NCBI GenBank assembly: GCA_905182375.1
Contig: CAJJBF010000009.1
Location: 355,984-419,983 of the forward strand
Direction of reading: 5' to 3'
Length of the DNA: 64,000 bases
Source of the DNA: Flammeovirgaceae bacterium UBA4465
GTDB lineage: Bacteria; Bacteroidota; Bacteroidia; Cytophagales; Cyclobacteriaceae
Shown: one piece after another, positions 34,309 through 43,097 of the stretch
Layout: each line of letters starts with the position of its first letter
Position numbering within the stretch: position 1 is the first letter of the stretch
Notes under the pieces: generated by a model
Told to the model about the DNA's origin: nothing
The model's input: the letters and a program-made list of their open reading frames with translations, nothing else
Database searches by the model: none
Translations under genes and position numbers: made by a program

Positions 34309-36924
34309 TCAATTTACAGATACATCATCTAAATTGATAAACTCAATGTTTTGGTCCTCATTTAGAGTCACCCCAATGATGGCCTCTTTATTTAAATTTC
34401 CTTGTAGGATTTCTTTCGACAATGGATTTAATAAGGCATTTTGTAATATTCGTTTCAATGGACGCGCACCCATTTGGGGATCAAAGCCTATTTCAGCCAA
34501 GTGCAGCAATACTTTTTCATCGGCCTCAATCTTAATTCCGTTCTCTTCCATTCTCTTTTGGATCAATTTAAACTGAATACCTACAATTTGTCTCAGATTT
34601 TCTTTGGTCAAGGGCCTAAACATGATGGTTTCATCTACTCGATTGAGAAATTCGGGGCGAAAAGATACTTTGGCTAAATCTAATACCTGTCGCTTTGTAT
34701 CCGCTATAATTTCTTCAAAATTCCATACTTCTAATCGCTCGAAGTTTTCTTGAATTAAATGAGCCCCTAGGTTGGTCGTCATGATAATGATGGTATTTTT
34801 GAAATTAGCAGTTCGCCCTTTATTGTCTGTCAAAATACCCTCATCTAACACCTGTAATAATACGTTGAATACATCTGAATGGGCTTTTTCAATTTCATCC
34901 AAAAGGATGACGCTGTAGGGCTTTCTTCTTACCGCTTCAGTAAGTTGTCCCCCTTCATCATAACCTACATAACCCGGAGGTGCCCCGACCAGTCTACTGA
35001 CGGCATGACTTTCTTGATATTCAGACAGGTCAATTCTAACCATACAACTGTCATCATTGAATAAATAATCTGCCAATGCTTTGGCGAGCTCTGTCTTACC
35101 TACACCCGTAGTCCCTAAAAATATAAAAGATCCAATAGGGCGTTTAGGATCTTGCAGGCCCGCTCTGCTCCTTCTTACCGCATCCGCAACGGCAGCAATG
35201 GCTTCGGATTGACCCGCTATTTTTTTACCTATTTCCTCTTCAAGATGCAATAATTTAACTCTTTCACTTTGAAGCATCTTTGCCAATGGAATACCAGTCC
35301 ATTTGGCTACTACTTCTGAAATATCTGCTCCATCTACTTCTTCTTTTAACAAATAATCCCCTTTTTGCATCTCCAAAAGCTGAGTTTGATAACCCTTCAA
35401 ATTTTTTTCAGCCTCAATGATCTTACCGTATCGAATCTCAGCCACACGACCTAATTCACCTCTACGCTCCATTTGATCTGCTTGAATTTTAAGGTTTTCA
35501 ATCGCCTCTTTTTGCTTTCTTATACCATGAATGATCCCTTTTTCATTTTCCCATTTGGCCTTCAACTCGTTACGAGTCCCTTCCAAATCTGCAATGGCAC
35601 GACTCAAGTCCAATGCTTTGGCTTGGTCGTTTTCTCTTCTAATGGCTTCTCTCTCAATTTCAAGCTGCCTAATTCTTCTGTTCTGCTCATCTAATTCCTC
35701 AGGAAGGGAATCGATTTCTATTCTCAGTTTAGAAGCAGCCTCATCGATTAAATCAATGGCTTTGTCAGGTAAAAATCGATCAGTTATGTACCTGCTGGAT
35801 AGCTCAACCGCTAAAATAATGGCCTCATCTTTGATTTGCACCCCATGGTGCAATTCGTATTTGTCCTTAATCCCTCGGAGTATGGATATGGCATCTTGAA
35901 GGTTGGGTTCAGCCACTTGAACCGATTGAAATCTTCTTTCCAAAGCTTTGTCTCGCTCGATGTATTTTTGATATTCATTCAAGGTGGTGGCCCCTATTGC
36001 ATGTAATGAACCCCGCGCAAGCGCTGGTTTCAATAAATTGGCCGCATCCATGGCGCCGTCATTTCCTCCCCCTGCCCCGATAAGTACATGAATTTCATCA
36101 ATAAATAGGATGATCTCACCGTCGCTATCGGTTACTTCTTTAATCACTGCTTTGAGTCGCTCTTCAAATTCTCCTTTAAATTTTGCTCCGGCAATCAATA
36201 AGCCCATATCAAGAGATACAATAACTTTAGACTTAAGATTCTCAGGTACATCTCCTGAGACAATTCTTTGTGCCAACCCCTCCACAATGGCCGTTTTACC
36301 AACCCCCGGTTCACCTAAAAGAATGGGATTGTTTTTGGTTCTTCTAGCCAGGATTTGCAGTAACCTTCTGATTTCTTCATCCCGTCCAATCACTGGATCG
36401 ATTTTACCTTTTAAGGCTAACGCATTGAGGTTAATAGAATACCGATCCAATACGCGGTATTTAGATTCCGCATGCACATCCTGGACCTTTTGCCCCCCTC
36501 TGAGCTCAACAATAGCTGCTAAAATGCTTTTTTGGGCAAAGCCTGAATCCTTGAGCAATTGAGCCGTCTGGTCTTTCCCTTTAAGTATCCCGAGTATAAT
36601 GTGCTCTATGGCTACATATTCATCCTCTAAATTCTTTAAAAAGCCTTCTGCATTTTGTAATGCTTGTGCCGCTTGATTTGATAAATAAGCTTGACCTCCA
36701 CTCACCAAAGGATATTTATGGACGATTTCGTCTAGTTTTAATTCAATTATAGATCGATTGACTCCTATTTTTTTAAATAAAAATGAAATCAAATTTTCAT
36801 CAGACTCTAAAATAGCCTGTAATAGATGACCAGTCTCAATCACTTGCTGACCTCGGGTCGTAGCGATCTCCGTAGCTTTGTTTAAAGCTTCCTGAGATTT
36901 TATGGTATAATTGTTAAAATTCAT
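34309..36924 (-). CDS. clpB: ATP-dependent disaggregase ClpB
   Basis: Hexameric AAA+ protein that, with DnaK, dissolves protein aggregates after heat stress. About 871 residues, normal length. Order: Clp N-domain repeats ([29 protein letters not shown]), first ATPase with [18 protein letters not shown] and [14 protein letters not shown], the coiled-coil middle domain (about 400-530, [18 protein letters not shown]) that marks ClpB rather than ClpA, the second ATPase with [43 protein letters not shown], and the C-terminal small domain. ATG at 36924 is preferred to TTG at 36933. Divergent from the TRAP binding protein, with a small inverted repeat between. Confidence 0.97.
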   Translation of the reverse strand: MNFNNYTIKSQEALNKATEIATTRGQQVIETGHLLQAILESDENLISFLFKKIGVNRSIIELKLDEIVHKYPLVSGGQAYLSNQAAQALQNAEGFLKNLEDEYVAIEHIILGILKGKDQTAQLLKDSGFAQKSILAAIVELRGGQKVQDVHAESKYRVLDRYSINLNALALKGKIDPVIGRDEEIRRLLQILARRTKNNPILLGEPGVGKTAIVEGLAQRIVSGDVPENLKSKVIVSLDMGLLIAGAKFKGEFEERLKAVIKEVTDSDGEIILFIDEIHVLIGAGGGNDGAMDAANLLKPALARGSLHAIGATTLNEYQKYIERDKALERRFQSVQVAEPNLQDAISILRGIKDKYELHHGVQIKDEAIILAVELSSRYITDRFLPDKAIDLIDEAASKLRIEIDSLPEELDEQNRRIRQLEIEREAIRRENDQAKALDLSRAIADLEGTRNELKAKWENEKGIIHGIRKQKEAIENLKIQADQMERRGELGRVAEIRYGKIIEAEKNLKGYQTQLLEMQKGDYLLKEEVDGADISEVVAKWTGIPLAKMLQSERVKLLHLEEEIGKKIAGQSEAIAAVADAVRRSRAGLQDPKRPIGSFIFLGTTGVGKTELAKALADYLFNDDSCMVRIDLSEYQESHAVSRLVGAPPGYVGYDEGGQLTEAVRRKPYSVILLDEIEKAHSDVFNVLLQVLDEGILTDNKGRTANFKNTIIIMTTNLGAHLIQENFERLEVWNFEEIIADTKRQVLDLAKVSFRPEFLNRVDETIMFRPLTKENLRQIVGIQFKLIQKRMEENGIKIEADEKVLLHLAEIGFDPQMGARPLKRILQNALLNPLSKEILQGNLNKEAIIGVTLNEDQNIEFINLDDVSVN

Positions 36925-37027
36925 ATTGAGCAAGTTCTAAGCACTTCTTCTATTGAATTCACAAATTCGATACCATTTGATATTTTGGGTCAATTTGACT
37001 GATGTCTCCATCAATAAAATGGGAAAA

Positions 37028-37042
37028 AGGACAAAATGTCCT
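37028..37042. promoter_or_regulatory. Short inverted repeat in the clpB/TRAP divergent promoter region
   Basis: AGGACA (37028-37033), AAA, TGTCCT (37037-37042): perfect 6-base arms. It lies about 104 bases from the clpB start and 140 from the other, so it could serve either promoter. No known regulator is linked to this pattern here. Confidence 0.3.
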
Positions 37043-37181
37043 AATTTGGTCAGTCACTTGAAAAATTGATTGAATTAGCCGTTAGCCCATTTTATATGTT
37101 TGTTTTACTAATAATTAAGAAAAGATAAATAATTTGTGTTTTAATCATTACCCTCGTTTTATCTCGTTAAATTAAGATACC

Positions 37182-38312
37182 TTGAAAAAAACCAATAAAA
37201 AACGGAGAACTTTTCTCAAAAAATCTATTCAATCCGTAGCGGCAGCCAGTACTTTCGGTCTGGTCAGTTGTCAAACGGACGCTGCTCAAAATATTCAAAA
37301 GGGCCCCTACATCAACTTCAACAATACTTATAGATGGAAGATGACCACTACTTGGTCTCCTAATTTTCCTATATTAGGTGAGGGATGTAATGAACTTGCA
37401 CAATGGGTTAAAAAAATGTCTGGAGGACGATTGGAAATTACCGTCTATGGTGGTGGTGAATTGATTCCAGCGCTCGAAGGCTTCGATGCGGTAAGCAATG
37501 GGGCGGTAGAAATGAATCATGGATCCGCCTATTATTGGGCGGGTAAGCTTCCTGCAGGTCAATTCCTCTCAACCATCCCTTTTGGTGTAAATGCCCAGCT
37601 CATGGATACCTGGATTCTTTGCAATGGAGGTCAAAAATTATGGGAAGAGCTCTATGCACCTTTCGATTTACTCCCCATCAGTGCAGGAAATACAGGTTGC
37701 CAAATGGGTGGGTGGTTCAATAGAGAAATCAACAGTATCGATGATTTAAAAGGCCTTAAAATGCGCATGCCTGGCTTGGGGGGGAAGGTATTGGCGAAAG
37801 CTGGAGGTACGCCTATGCTCATGGCTGGTGGAGAAATATATACCAATTTGGAAAGAGGCGTAATCGATGCTACTGAATGGATTGGTCCGTATCATGATTA
37901 CCTGATGGGATTCCATAATGTGGCTAAATATTATTATTACCCAGGTTGGCATGAATTAGGTACCGTATTGGAAATGCTGGTCAATAAGTCAAAATTTGAA
38001 GCCCTTCCTACAGATTTACAAGAAATCATTCGAACAGCATGTCTTCGTTTGAATCGAATCGTTCCCATTAAATTTGATACGATGAACGCCACCTATTTAC
38101 CAAAGATTCAAGCAGAACCCACGGTGAGTATGAGACCTTATCCTGATGCTGTGATGGACAATCTTAGAGAAAAAACTGCTGAGACCATTACCGAATTAAC
38201 GGAACAAGATCCACAAAGTAAAAAAATCTACTCGGCCTTTTTGGAATTTCAAAAAAAAATTATCCCTTGGACCCAAATCACAGAAAAACCTTTTTATTCA
38301 AAAATGATATGA
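37182..38312 (+). CDS. TRAP transporter substrate-binding protein (DctP family)
   Basis: Periplasmic solute-binding protein of about 376 residues. N-terminus KKRRTFLKKSIQSVAAASTFGLVSC combines a twin-Arg-like RRTFLKK with a lipobox-like Cys. Then WKMTTTWSPNFPILGEG, LEITVYGGGELIPALEGFDAVSNGAVEM, YYWAGKLPAG and NSIDDLKGLKMRMPGLGGKVLAKAGGTPM, the DctP signature region with the Arg that salt-bridges a carboxylate ligand, close to the keto-acid/lactate-binding subgroup. Start is TTG. No membrane subunits (DctQ/DctM) are in the window. It overlaps the amidase start by four bases, so binding protein and amidase are cotranslated. Ligand unknown; an organic acid is likely. Confidence 0.9.
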   Translation: MKKTNKKRRTFLKKSIQSVAAASTFGLVSCQTDAAQNIQKGPYINFNNTYRWKMTTTWSPNFPILGEGCNELAQWVKKMSGGRLEITVYGGGELIPALEGFDAVSNGAVEMNHGSAYYWAGKLPAGQFLSTIPFGVNAQLMDTWILCNGGQKLWEELYAPFDLLPISAGNTGCQMGGWFNREINSIDDLKGLKMRMPGLGGKVLAKAGGTPMLMAGGEIYTNLERGVIDATEWIGPYHDYLMGFHNVAKYYYYPGWHELGTVLEMLVNKSKFEALPTDLQEIIRTACLRLNRIVPIKFDTMNATYLPKIQAEPTVSMRPYPDAVMDNLREKTAETITELTEQDPQSKKIYSAFLEFQKKIIPWTQITEKPFYSKMI

Positions 38313-39958
38313 GAAGTAAAAATTTCTTTAAGCTACGGAATGTTTTTTTGTTCCTCTTATGCGGTTTTTTCCATTCACCCGTCAAGGGTCAAGACAGTCT
38401 CAGAATTACTTCAGCCTTCATCGGTTTGGACTTTGATTCGGCAGAACTTTCACAAATGAAACCTGCGGTAGCCGCGCATCTTTTACAATTTAATGCCTTA
38501 CGAAGACAGAACATTTCAAATAATATACCCTTAGGCTTAATTTGGATGCCACCGGTAAATCATTCTCGAATCCCAGTCAAGCAATCTGCCATAGATTGGC
38601 GTCTTCCCGCGTCTGTCTCTCTTCCAAAAGATAAAAATGAATTGGCTTTTTATCCCATAAACAAATTAGCTTACCTGATTAAAAATAGGCAAATCACTTC
38701 TGTAGAATTGACCAAATTATTTCTCAATCGACTAAAAAAATATGGCGACACCTTACAATGTGTCATCACCATAACGGATTCGTTGGCACTCAGTCAAGCC
38801 CAGCGAGCAGATCTTGAAATCAGTCAAGGCATCTATCGAGGACCCCTTCACGGCATCCCCTACGGTGCCAAGGATTTATTAAACGTGGCTGGATATAAGA
38901 CGACTTGGGGTGCTACTCCTTTTAAGTCACAAATTTTTTCTGGAAATGCTGAAATAATTAATCGATTAGAAGCTGCAGGCGCAGTATTGGTGGCCAAATT
39001 AACGTTGGGTGCCCTGGCCTGGGGTGACGTTTGGTATGATGGTAAAACCAAAAATCCTTGGAACCTTGAGCAAGGCAGCAGTGGGTCTTCAGCAGGATCA
39101 ACATCCGCAACAGTAGCCGGATTGGTCCCTTTTGCGATCGGAAGCGAAACTCGAGGTTCTATTGTTTCTCCATCTACTCGATGTGGTGCTACGGGACTGC
39201 GTCCCACTTTTGGCCGCGTCAGCAAAGATGGAGCCATGGCACTCAGTTGGACAATGGATAAATTAGGACCCATTTGCAGAAATGCCTTAGACTGTGCATT
39301 GGTACTCGAAGCTATCAGAGGAACCGATGGCAAAGACCTCTCGGTAAGAGACGCTCCCTTTAACTACCATTATGATTCAACGATAAAAAATCTTCGTATT
39401 GGGGTGCTTGCTCATGATCAAAATCCTGATTTTTATTCAGAAAATGATCAAAATACTTTGTCATTATTGAAATATCAAGGATACGATCTGGTCGAAAAAA
39501 AATTACCGGAAAATATACCCACAGAGGCCTTGGGTTTTATCCTGCAAGCAGAAGCCGCTGCTGCCTTTGACTTTCTTACTCAATCAAATCAAGATAGCCT
39601 GATGGTCAGACAAATAGATAACGCGTGGCCCAATGTGTTTAGAGCGGCTCAATTGATTCCAGCCGTAGCTTATATTCAGGCCAATAGATTGAGATATGAA
39701 CTTACCTTGCAATTCAACGAATTAATGTCTGATATCGATGTATTAGTGGCCCCCTCATTCAGTCAGCAATTATTAATGACCAATCTCACAGGTCATCCAT
39801 GTGTGGTGATTCCTAATGGCTCCTATGCCGATGAAAATCCAGGATCCATCACACTCTTGGGGAATCATTTCGATGAGGCAAGTATTTTGTCCTTGGCCCG
39901 CTTTCTACAAGAGATCACTCCTTATGATAAAGAACATCCGGATTTATTCAAGCCCTAG
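38309..39958 (+). CDS. Secreted amidase-signature hydrolase
   Basis: About 549 residues of the amidase signature family with an N-terminal signal peptide (VFLFLLCGFFHSPVKGQ). The Ser-cisSer-Lys triad is readable: Lys in GIPYGAKDLL, the GSSGSSAGSTSATVAGLVPFA loop, and the nucleophile Ser region in GSETRGSIVSPS. It has about 100 residues before the core. It hydrolyses amide bonds; exported members act on amides or peptides outside the cytoplasm, so it is not the GatA subunit. The start is ATG 38309, inside the TGA of the TRAP gene (ATGA overlap). Its natural link is to supply or process the ligand of that binding protein, which is an inference. Confidence 0.9.
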   Translation: MRSKNFFKLRNVFLFLLCGFFHSPVKGQDSLRITSAFIGLDFDSAELSQMKPAVAAHLLQFNALRRQNISNNIPLGLIWMPPVNHSRIPVKQSAIDWRLPASVSLPKDKNELAFYPINKLAYLIKNRQITSVELTKLFLNRLKKYGDTLQCVITITDSLALSQAQRADLEISQGIYRGPLHGIPYGAKDLLNVAGYKTTWGATPFKSQIFSGNAEIINRLEAAGAVLVAKLTLGALAWGDVWYDGKTKNPWNLEQGSSGSSAGSTSATVAGLVPFAIGSETRGSIVSPSTRCGATGLRPTFGRVSKDGAMALSWTMDKLGPICRNALDCALVLEAIRGTDGKDLSVRDAPFNYHYDSTIKNLRIGVLAHDQNPDFYSENDQNTLSLLKYQGYDLVEKKLPENIPTEALGFILQAEAAAAFDFLTQSNQDSLMVRQIDNAWPNVFRAAQLIPAVAYIQANRLRYELTLQFNELMSDIDVLVAPSFSQQLLMTNLTGHPCVVIPNGSYADENPGSITLLGNHFDEASILSLARFLQEITPYDKEHPDLFKP

Positions 39959-40095
39959 CCATTTTCTCCTTAAAGCATCTGATCTTTCTTAAAAGCATCC
40001 CTTACTTACCTATTAATATTTATTTGACTTTACTGATTCTTTTTAATAAAAAAACTGAAAATTAGGCTCTAAATATTTCAAACTATTTAAATTAG

Positions 40096-40120
40096 CATTT
40101 ACTAAAAATATTAGTAAATG
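40096..40120. promoter_or_regulatory. Perfect inverted repeat overlapping the dnaE-like start codon (operator candidate)
   Basis: CATTTACTAA (40096-40105), spacer AAATA, TTAGTAAATG (40111-40120). The 10-base arms are exact and the right arm ends with the ATG of the dnaE-like gene. Length, symmetry and place are those of a repressor site that would block the cassette until DNA damage. No LexA-like gene is in the window. A stem in the mRNA 5' end that hides the start codon is the alternative reading. Confidence 0.6.
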
Positions 40121-43096
40121 TTTATCAACAACCATAGCTATTTTAGCCTTCGATACGGAACCGTCGCTCCTGAATCTATCCTCAAGATAGCCCAAAAACA
40201 GGGTATTAAAACATTGGCACTTACCGACATTAACAATACCTCTGCTTCTCTGGATTTCGTCCGTATGGCACCTAAATACAATATAAATCCCGTATTAGGT
40301 GTGGATTTTAGAAATAACGGCATACAAAAATTCATCATTTTGGCTCAAAACAATAATGGATTTCAACAAATAAATACATATCTATCCCACTTTACCTCCA
40401 CACGGATATGTGATATCCCTGAGCGGGCAAAGACCTTAAAAGATACGGTTGTAATTTACCCCTACATTAAATGCCGACATTTTAAATTAAAAAAAAATGA
40501 ATTCTTGGGCGTCAATTCAGAATACATCCCTGAACTTGAATACAGCAGAACATCCTTCGATATCGATAAAATTCTTATCCTTCATACCTGCTCTTTTAGA
40601 GATAAAAAAGACTTTAATACACATCGACTACTCAGAGCCATTGATCAAAATACCTTACTGAATAAACTCTCAGCAAATGTACAAGGGCAAGCCACTGACT
40701 TATACATGAATGAAAAGCTACTTAAACGCAAATTTGCTACATGGCCCAAACTCATTGAAAACACCTATCAGCTACTCGCTCGATGCATCATCTCCTTTGA
40801 TTTCGAACACATACATTCCAAAAATCAAGAAACATTTTCGGGGGATGAAAAAAAAGATTTTGAATTACTCAAAACACTCTGTGAACAGGGACTTCACTAT
40901 CGATATCCCAATCCCAATGGAATCATTCTCAATCGAATAAAAAAAGAATTAAATGTCATTCATCAAAAAAAATTTGTCTCCTATTTTCTTATAAATTGGG
41001 AAATCATCAACTACGCACGAAGCAAAGGCTATTTTTATGTCGGACGGGGCAGTGGCGCCAACAGTATCGTTGCTTATCTACTCAGAATTACAGATGTTGA
41101 TCCGGTAGAACTTGATTTGTATTTTGAACGATTTATTAATTTTTATCGAAAAACTCCTCCAGACTTTGATCTTGACTTTTCTTGGCGTGATCGAAATGAT
41201 GTCATCGATTTTATTTTTAAACGATTCACCCACACAGCACTCATTGCCGTCTACAATACTTTTCAATACCGTGCATCTGTACGTGAGCTCGGTAAAGTCT
41301 TTGGTCTTCCCAAACATGAAATAGACCTCCTTTCAAGAGGAGCCTCAACACAAGAACCTGCTTTTGATAAACTATCGAAATTGGTCATTATTTACGCCAA
41401 AAGAATTGAAGGATTTCCCAATTATCTAGGCATTCATGCGGGAGGTATTGTGATTTCTGAAAGGCCGATTAACTATTATACGGCTACGTTCATGCCGCCA
41501 AAAGGCTACGATACCACTCATTTTGATATGGTCACAGCGGAAGACATCGGACTCTATAAATTTGATATACTAAGTCAAAGAGGATTAGGAAAAATCAAAG
41601 ATGCCGTAAGTATTATCGGAAAAAACCATCCTAATATATCCCCTATAGACATTCATGACATCAAGCGTTTTAAAACCGATGGAAAAATAAAAAAACTACT
41701 CCGACTCGGCAAGGTCATAGGTTGCTTTTATGTAGAATCTCCTGCCATGCGCATACTCCTCAAAAAACTACAAGTTGATAGCTATTTGGGATTGGTCGCC
41801 GCCAGCTCTATCATCAGGCCAGGCGTAGCTCGATCAGGCATGATGCAAGAATATATTTTAAGATGTCGCTTTCCTGAGCGTATCAAAGAAGCCCACCCCA
41901 TCATGTTAAAAATTATGCCAGAAACTTTTGGCATCATGGTCTATCAAGAAGATGTCATTAAAGTGGCTCATTATTATGGGAAACTAGATCTTGGAGAGGC
42001 CGATGTCCTACGTAGGGGAATGTCAGGAAAATACAGAGGGCGATCAGAATTTACAGCGGTCAAAGATAAATTTTTTACGAACTGTGCAAAGGAAAAATAT
42101 CCTATCGAAGAGGTCAATGAAGTTTGGAGGCAAATTGAAAGTTTTGCAGGTTATGCTTTTGCCAAAGGTCACTCGGCCTCATACGCAGTAGAAAGCTATC
42201 AGAGCTTATTTCTCAAAGCCTACTATCCCTTAGAATATTTAGTGGCTACCCTTAATAATTTTGGTGGATTTTATCAAACCGAGCTTTATGTTCATGAAGC
42301 ACGTATGCACGGTGCGCTTATTTCTCCCCCCTGTGTAAACACAGGTGAATTAGCTACCTCTATTTCAGGTAAAAGTATCCTTCTTGGCTTTATTTTGGTT
42401 AAGTCTATCGAAACCAGTACCGTAGAAAAAATTTGTGCCCATCGAGAAAAGGAAGGCATCTTTAAAGACTTAGATGATTTTATCGAACGCGTGCCTCTCT
42501 CTATGGAACAACTCTCTCTTCTCATTAAAATTGAAGCTTTCCGATTTACGGAAAAGGATCCCTACGAATTACTTTGGGAAAGCCATATGAAGATCAATAA
42601 AATAAATATGGAAATACGGACTTTCAATCTGTTCAAAGTAGTGCGAACGACCTACAAAATGCCTACGTTCAAGCAAATTCCCTTAGCTCACGCATTCAAT
42701 GAAATAGAATATTTTGGATTCCCTCTTTGTAATCCTTTTAAATTACTGGTCACAAAAGTTCCGCCTTCATTATCTGCAAAGGATTTAAAGCATTACCTCC
42801 ATCAAGAGGTCATTGTATACGGGTATTTAGTTACCTACAAGAAAACAAGAACAAACAATGGCGCCCTTATGCAGTTTGGAAATTTTTTAGATCATACCGG
42901 TGATTTCATCGATACCGTTCATTTCCCTCAAAGCACTATTCAATATCCTTTTAGAGGCAGGGGTATTTACCTACTAAAAGGGGTGGTTATGGAAGAATTC
43001 GATTGTATCCATATTAGCATAAATCAAATGGATTTTTTACCTATTATAGAAGATCCTAGATATACTGATTTAAAAAAAGGAGAAATAACCACATAA
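40118..43096 (+). CDS. Alternative DNA polymerase III alpha subunit (DnaE2-like, mutasome cassette)
   Basis: 992 residues, shorter than replicative DnaE (about 1150-1200). The N-terminal PHP domain (NNHSYFSLRYGTVAPESILKI, LALTDINNTSASLDF) lacks the usual LTDHG histidine, so PHP metal chemistry is probably lost. The polymerase core is intact: YVGRGSGANSIVAYLLRITDVDP near 305, PPDFDLDFSWRD near 345 with active-site aspartates, LGIHAGGIVIS, RPGVARSGMMQEY, GIMVYQEDVIKVAHYYG and the AFAKGHSASYAVESY segment. HhH and an OB fold (about 890-975) follow. DnaE2-type proteins copy damaged DNA together with a Y-family polymerase. dinB begins two bases after its stop. Confidence 0.9.
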   Translation: MFINNHSYFSLRYGTVAPESILKIAQKQGIKTLALTDINNTSASLDFVRMAPKYNINPVLGVDFRNNGIQKFIILAQNNNGFQQINTYLSHFTSTRICDIPERAKTLKDTVVIYPYIKCRHFKLKKNEFLGVNSEYIPELEYSRTSFDIDKILILHTCSFRDKKDFNTHRLLRAIDQNTLLNKLSANVQGQATDLYMNEKLLKRKFATWPKLIENTYQLLARCIISFDFEHIHSKNQETFSGDEKKDFELLKTLCEQGLHYRYPNPNGIILNRIKKELNVIHQKKFVSYFLINWEIINYARSKGYFYVGRGSGANSIVAYLLRITDVDPVELDLYFERFINFYRKTPPDFDLDFSWRDRNDVIDFIFKRFTHTALIAVYNTFQYRASVRELGKVFGLPKHEIDLLSRGASTQEPAFDKLSKLVIIYAKRIEGFPNYLGIHAGGIVISERPINYYTATFMPPKGYDTTHFDMVTAEDIGLYKFDILSQRGLGKIKDAVSIIGKNHPNISPIDIHDIKRFKTDGKIKKLLRLGKVIGCFYVESPAMRILLKKLQVDSYLGLVAASSIIRPGVARSGMMQEYILRCRFPERIKEAHPIMLKIMPETFGIMVYQEDVIKVAHYYGKLDLGEADVLRRGMSGKYRGRSEFTAVKDKFFTNCAKEKYPIEEVNEVWRQIESFAGYAFAKGHSASYAVESYQSLFLKAYYPLEYLVATLNNFGGFYQTELYVHEARMHGALISPPCVNTGELATSISGKSILLGFILVKSIETSTVEKICAHREKEGIFKDLDDFIERVPLSMEQLSLLIKIEAFRFTEKDPYELLWESHMKINKINMEIRTFNLFKVVRTTYKMPTFKQIPLAHAFNEIEYFGFPLCNPFKLLVTKVPPSLSAKDLKHYLHQEVIVYGYLVTYKKTRTNNGALMQFGNFLDHTGDFIDTVHFPQSTIQYPFRGRGIYLLKGVVMEEFDCIHISINQMDFLPIIEDPRYTDLKKGEITT

Positions 43097-43097
43097 T

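Noticed and set aside
35531-36562. Long + strand reading frames opposite clpB
   Set aside because: They are shadow frames of a strongly conserved gene, with low-complexity Ser/Leu composition and no signal.
38860-39333. 157-residue minus-strand frame opposite the amidase
   Set aside because: It mirrors the conserved amidase signature region; composition follows the other strand.
40118-43096. The dnaE-like gene as the main replicative polymerase
   Set aside because: It is about 150-200 residues short, has a degenerate PHP domain, and is paired with dinB, all pointing to the accessory polymerase.
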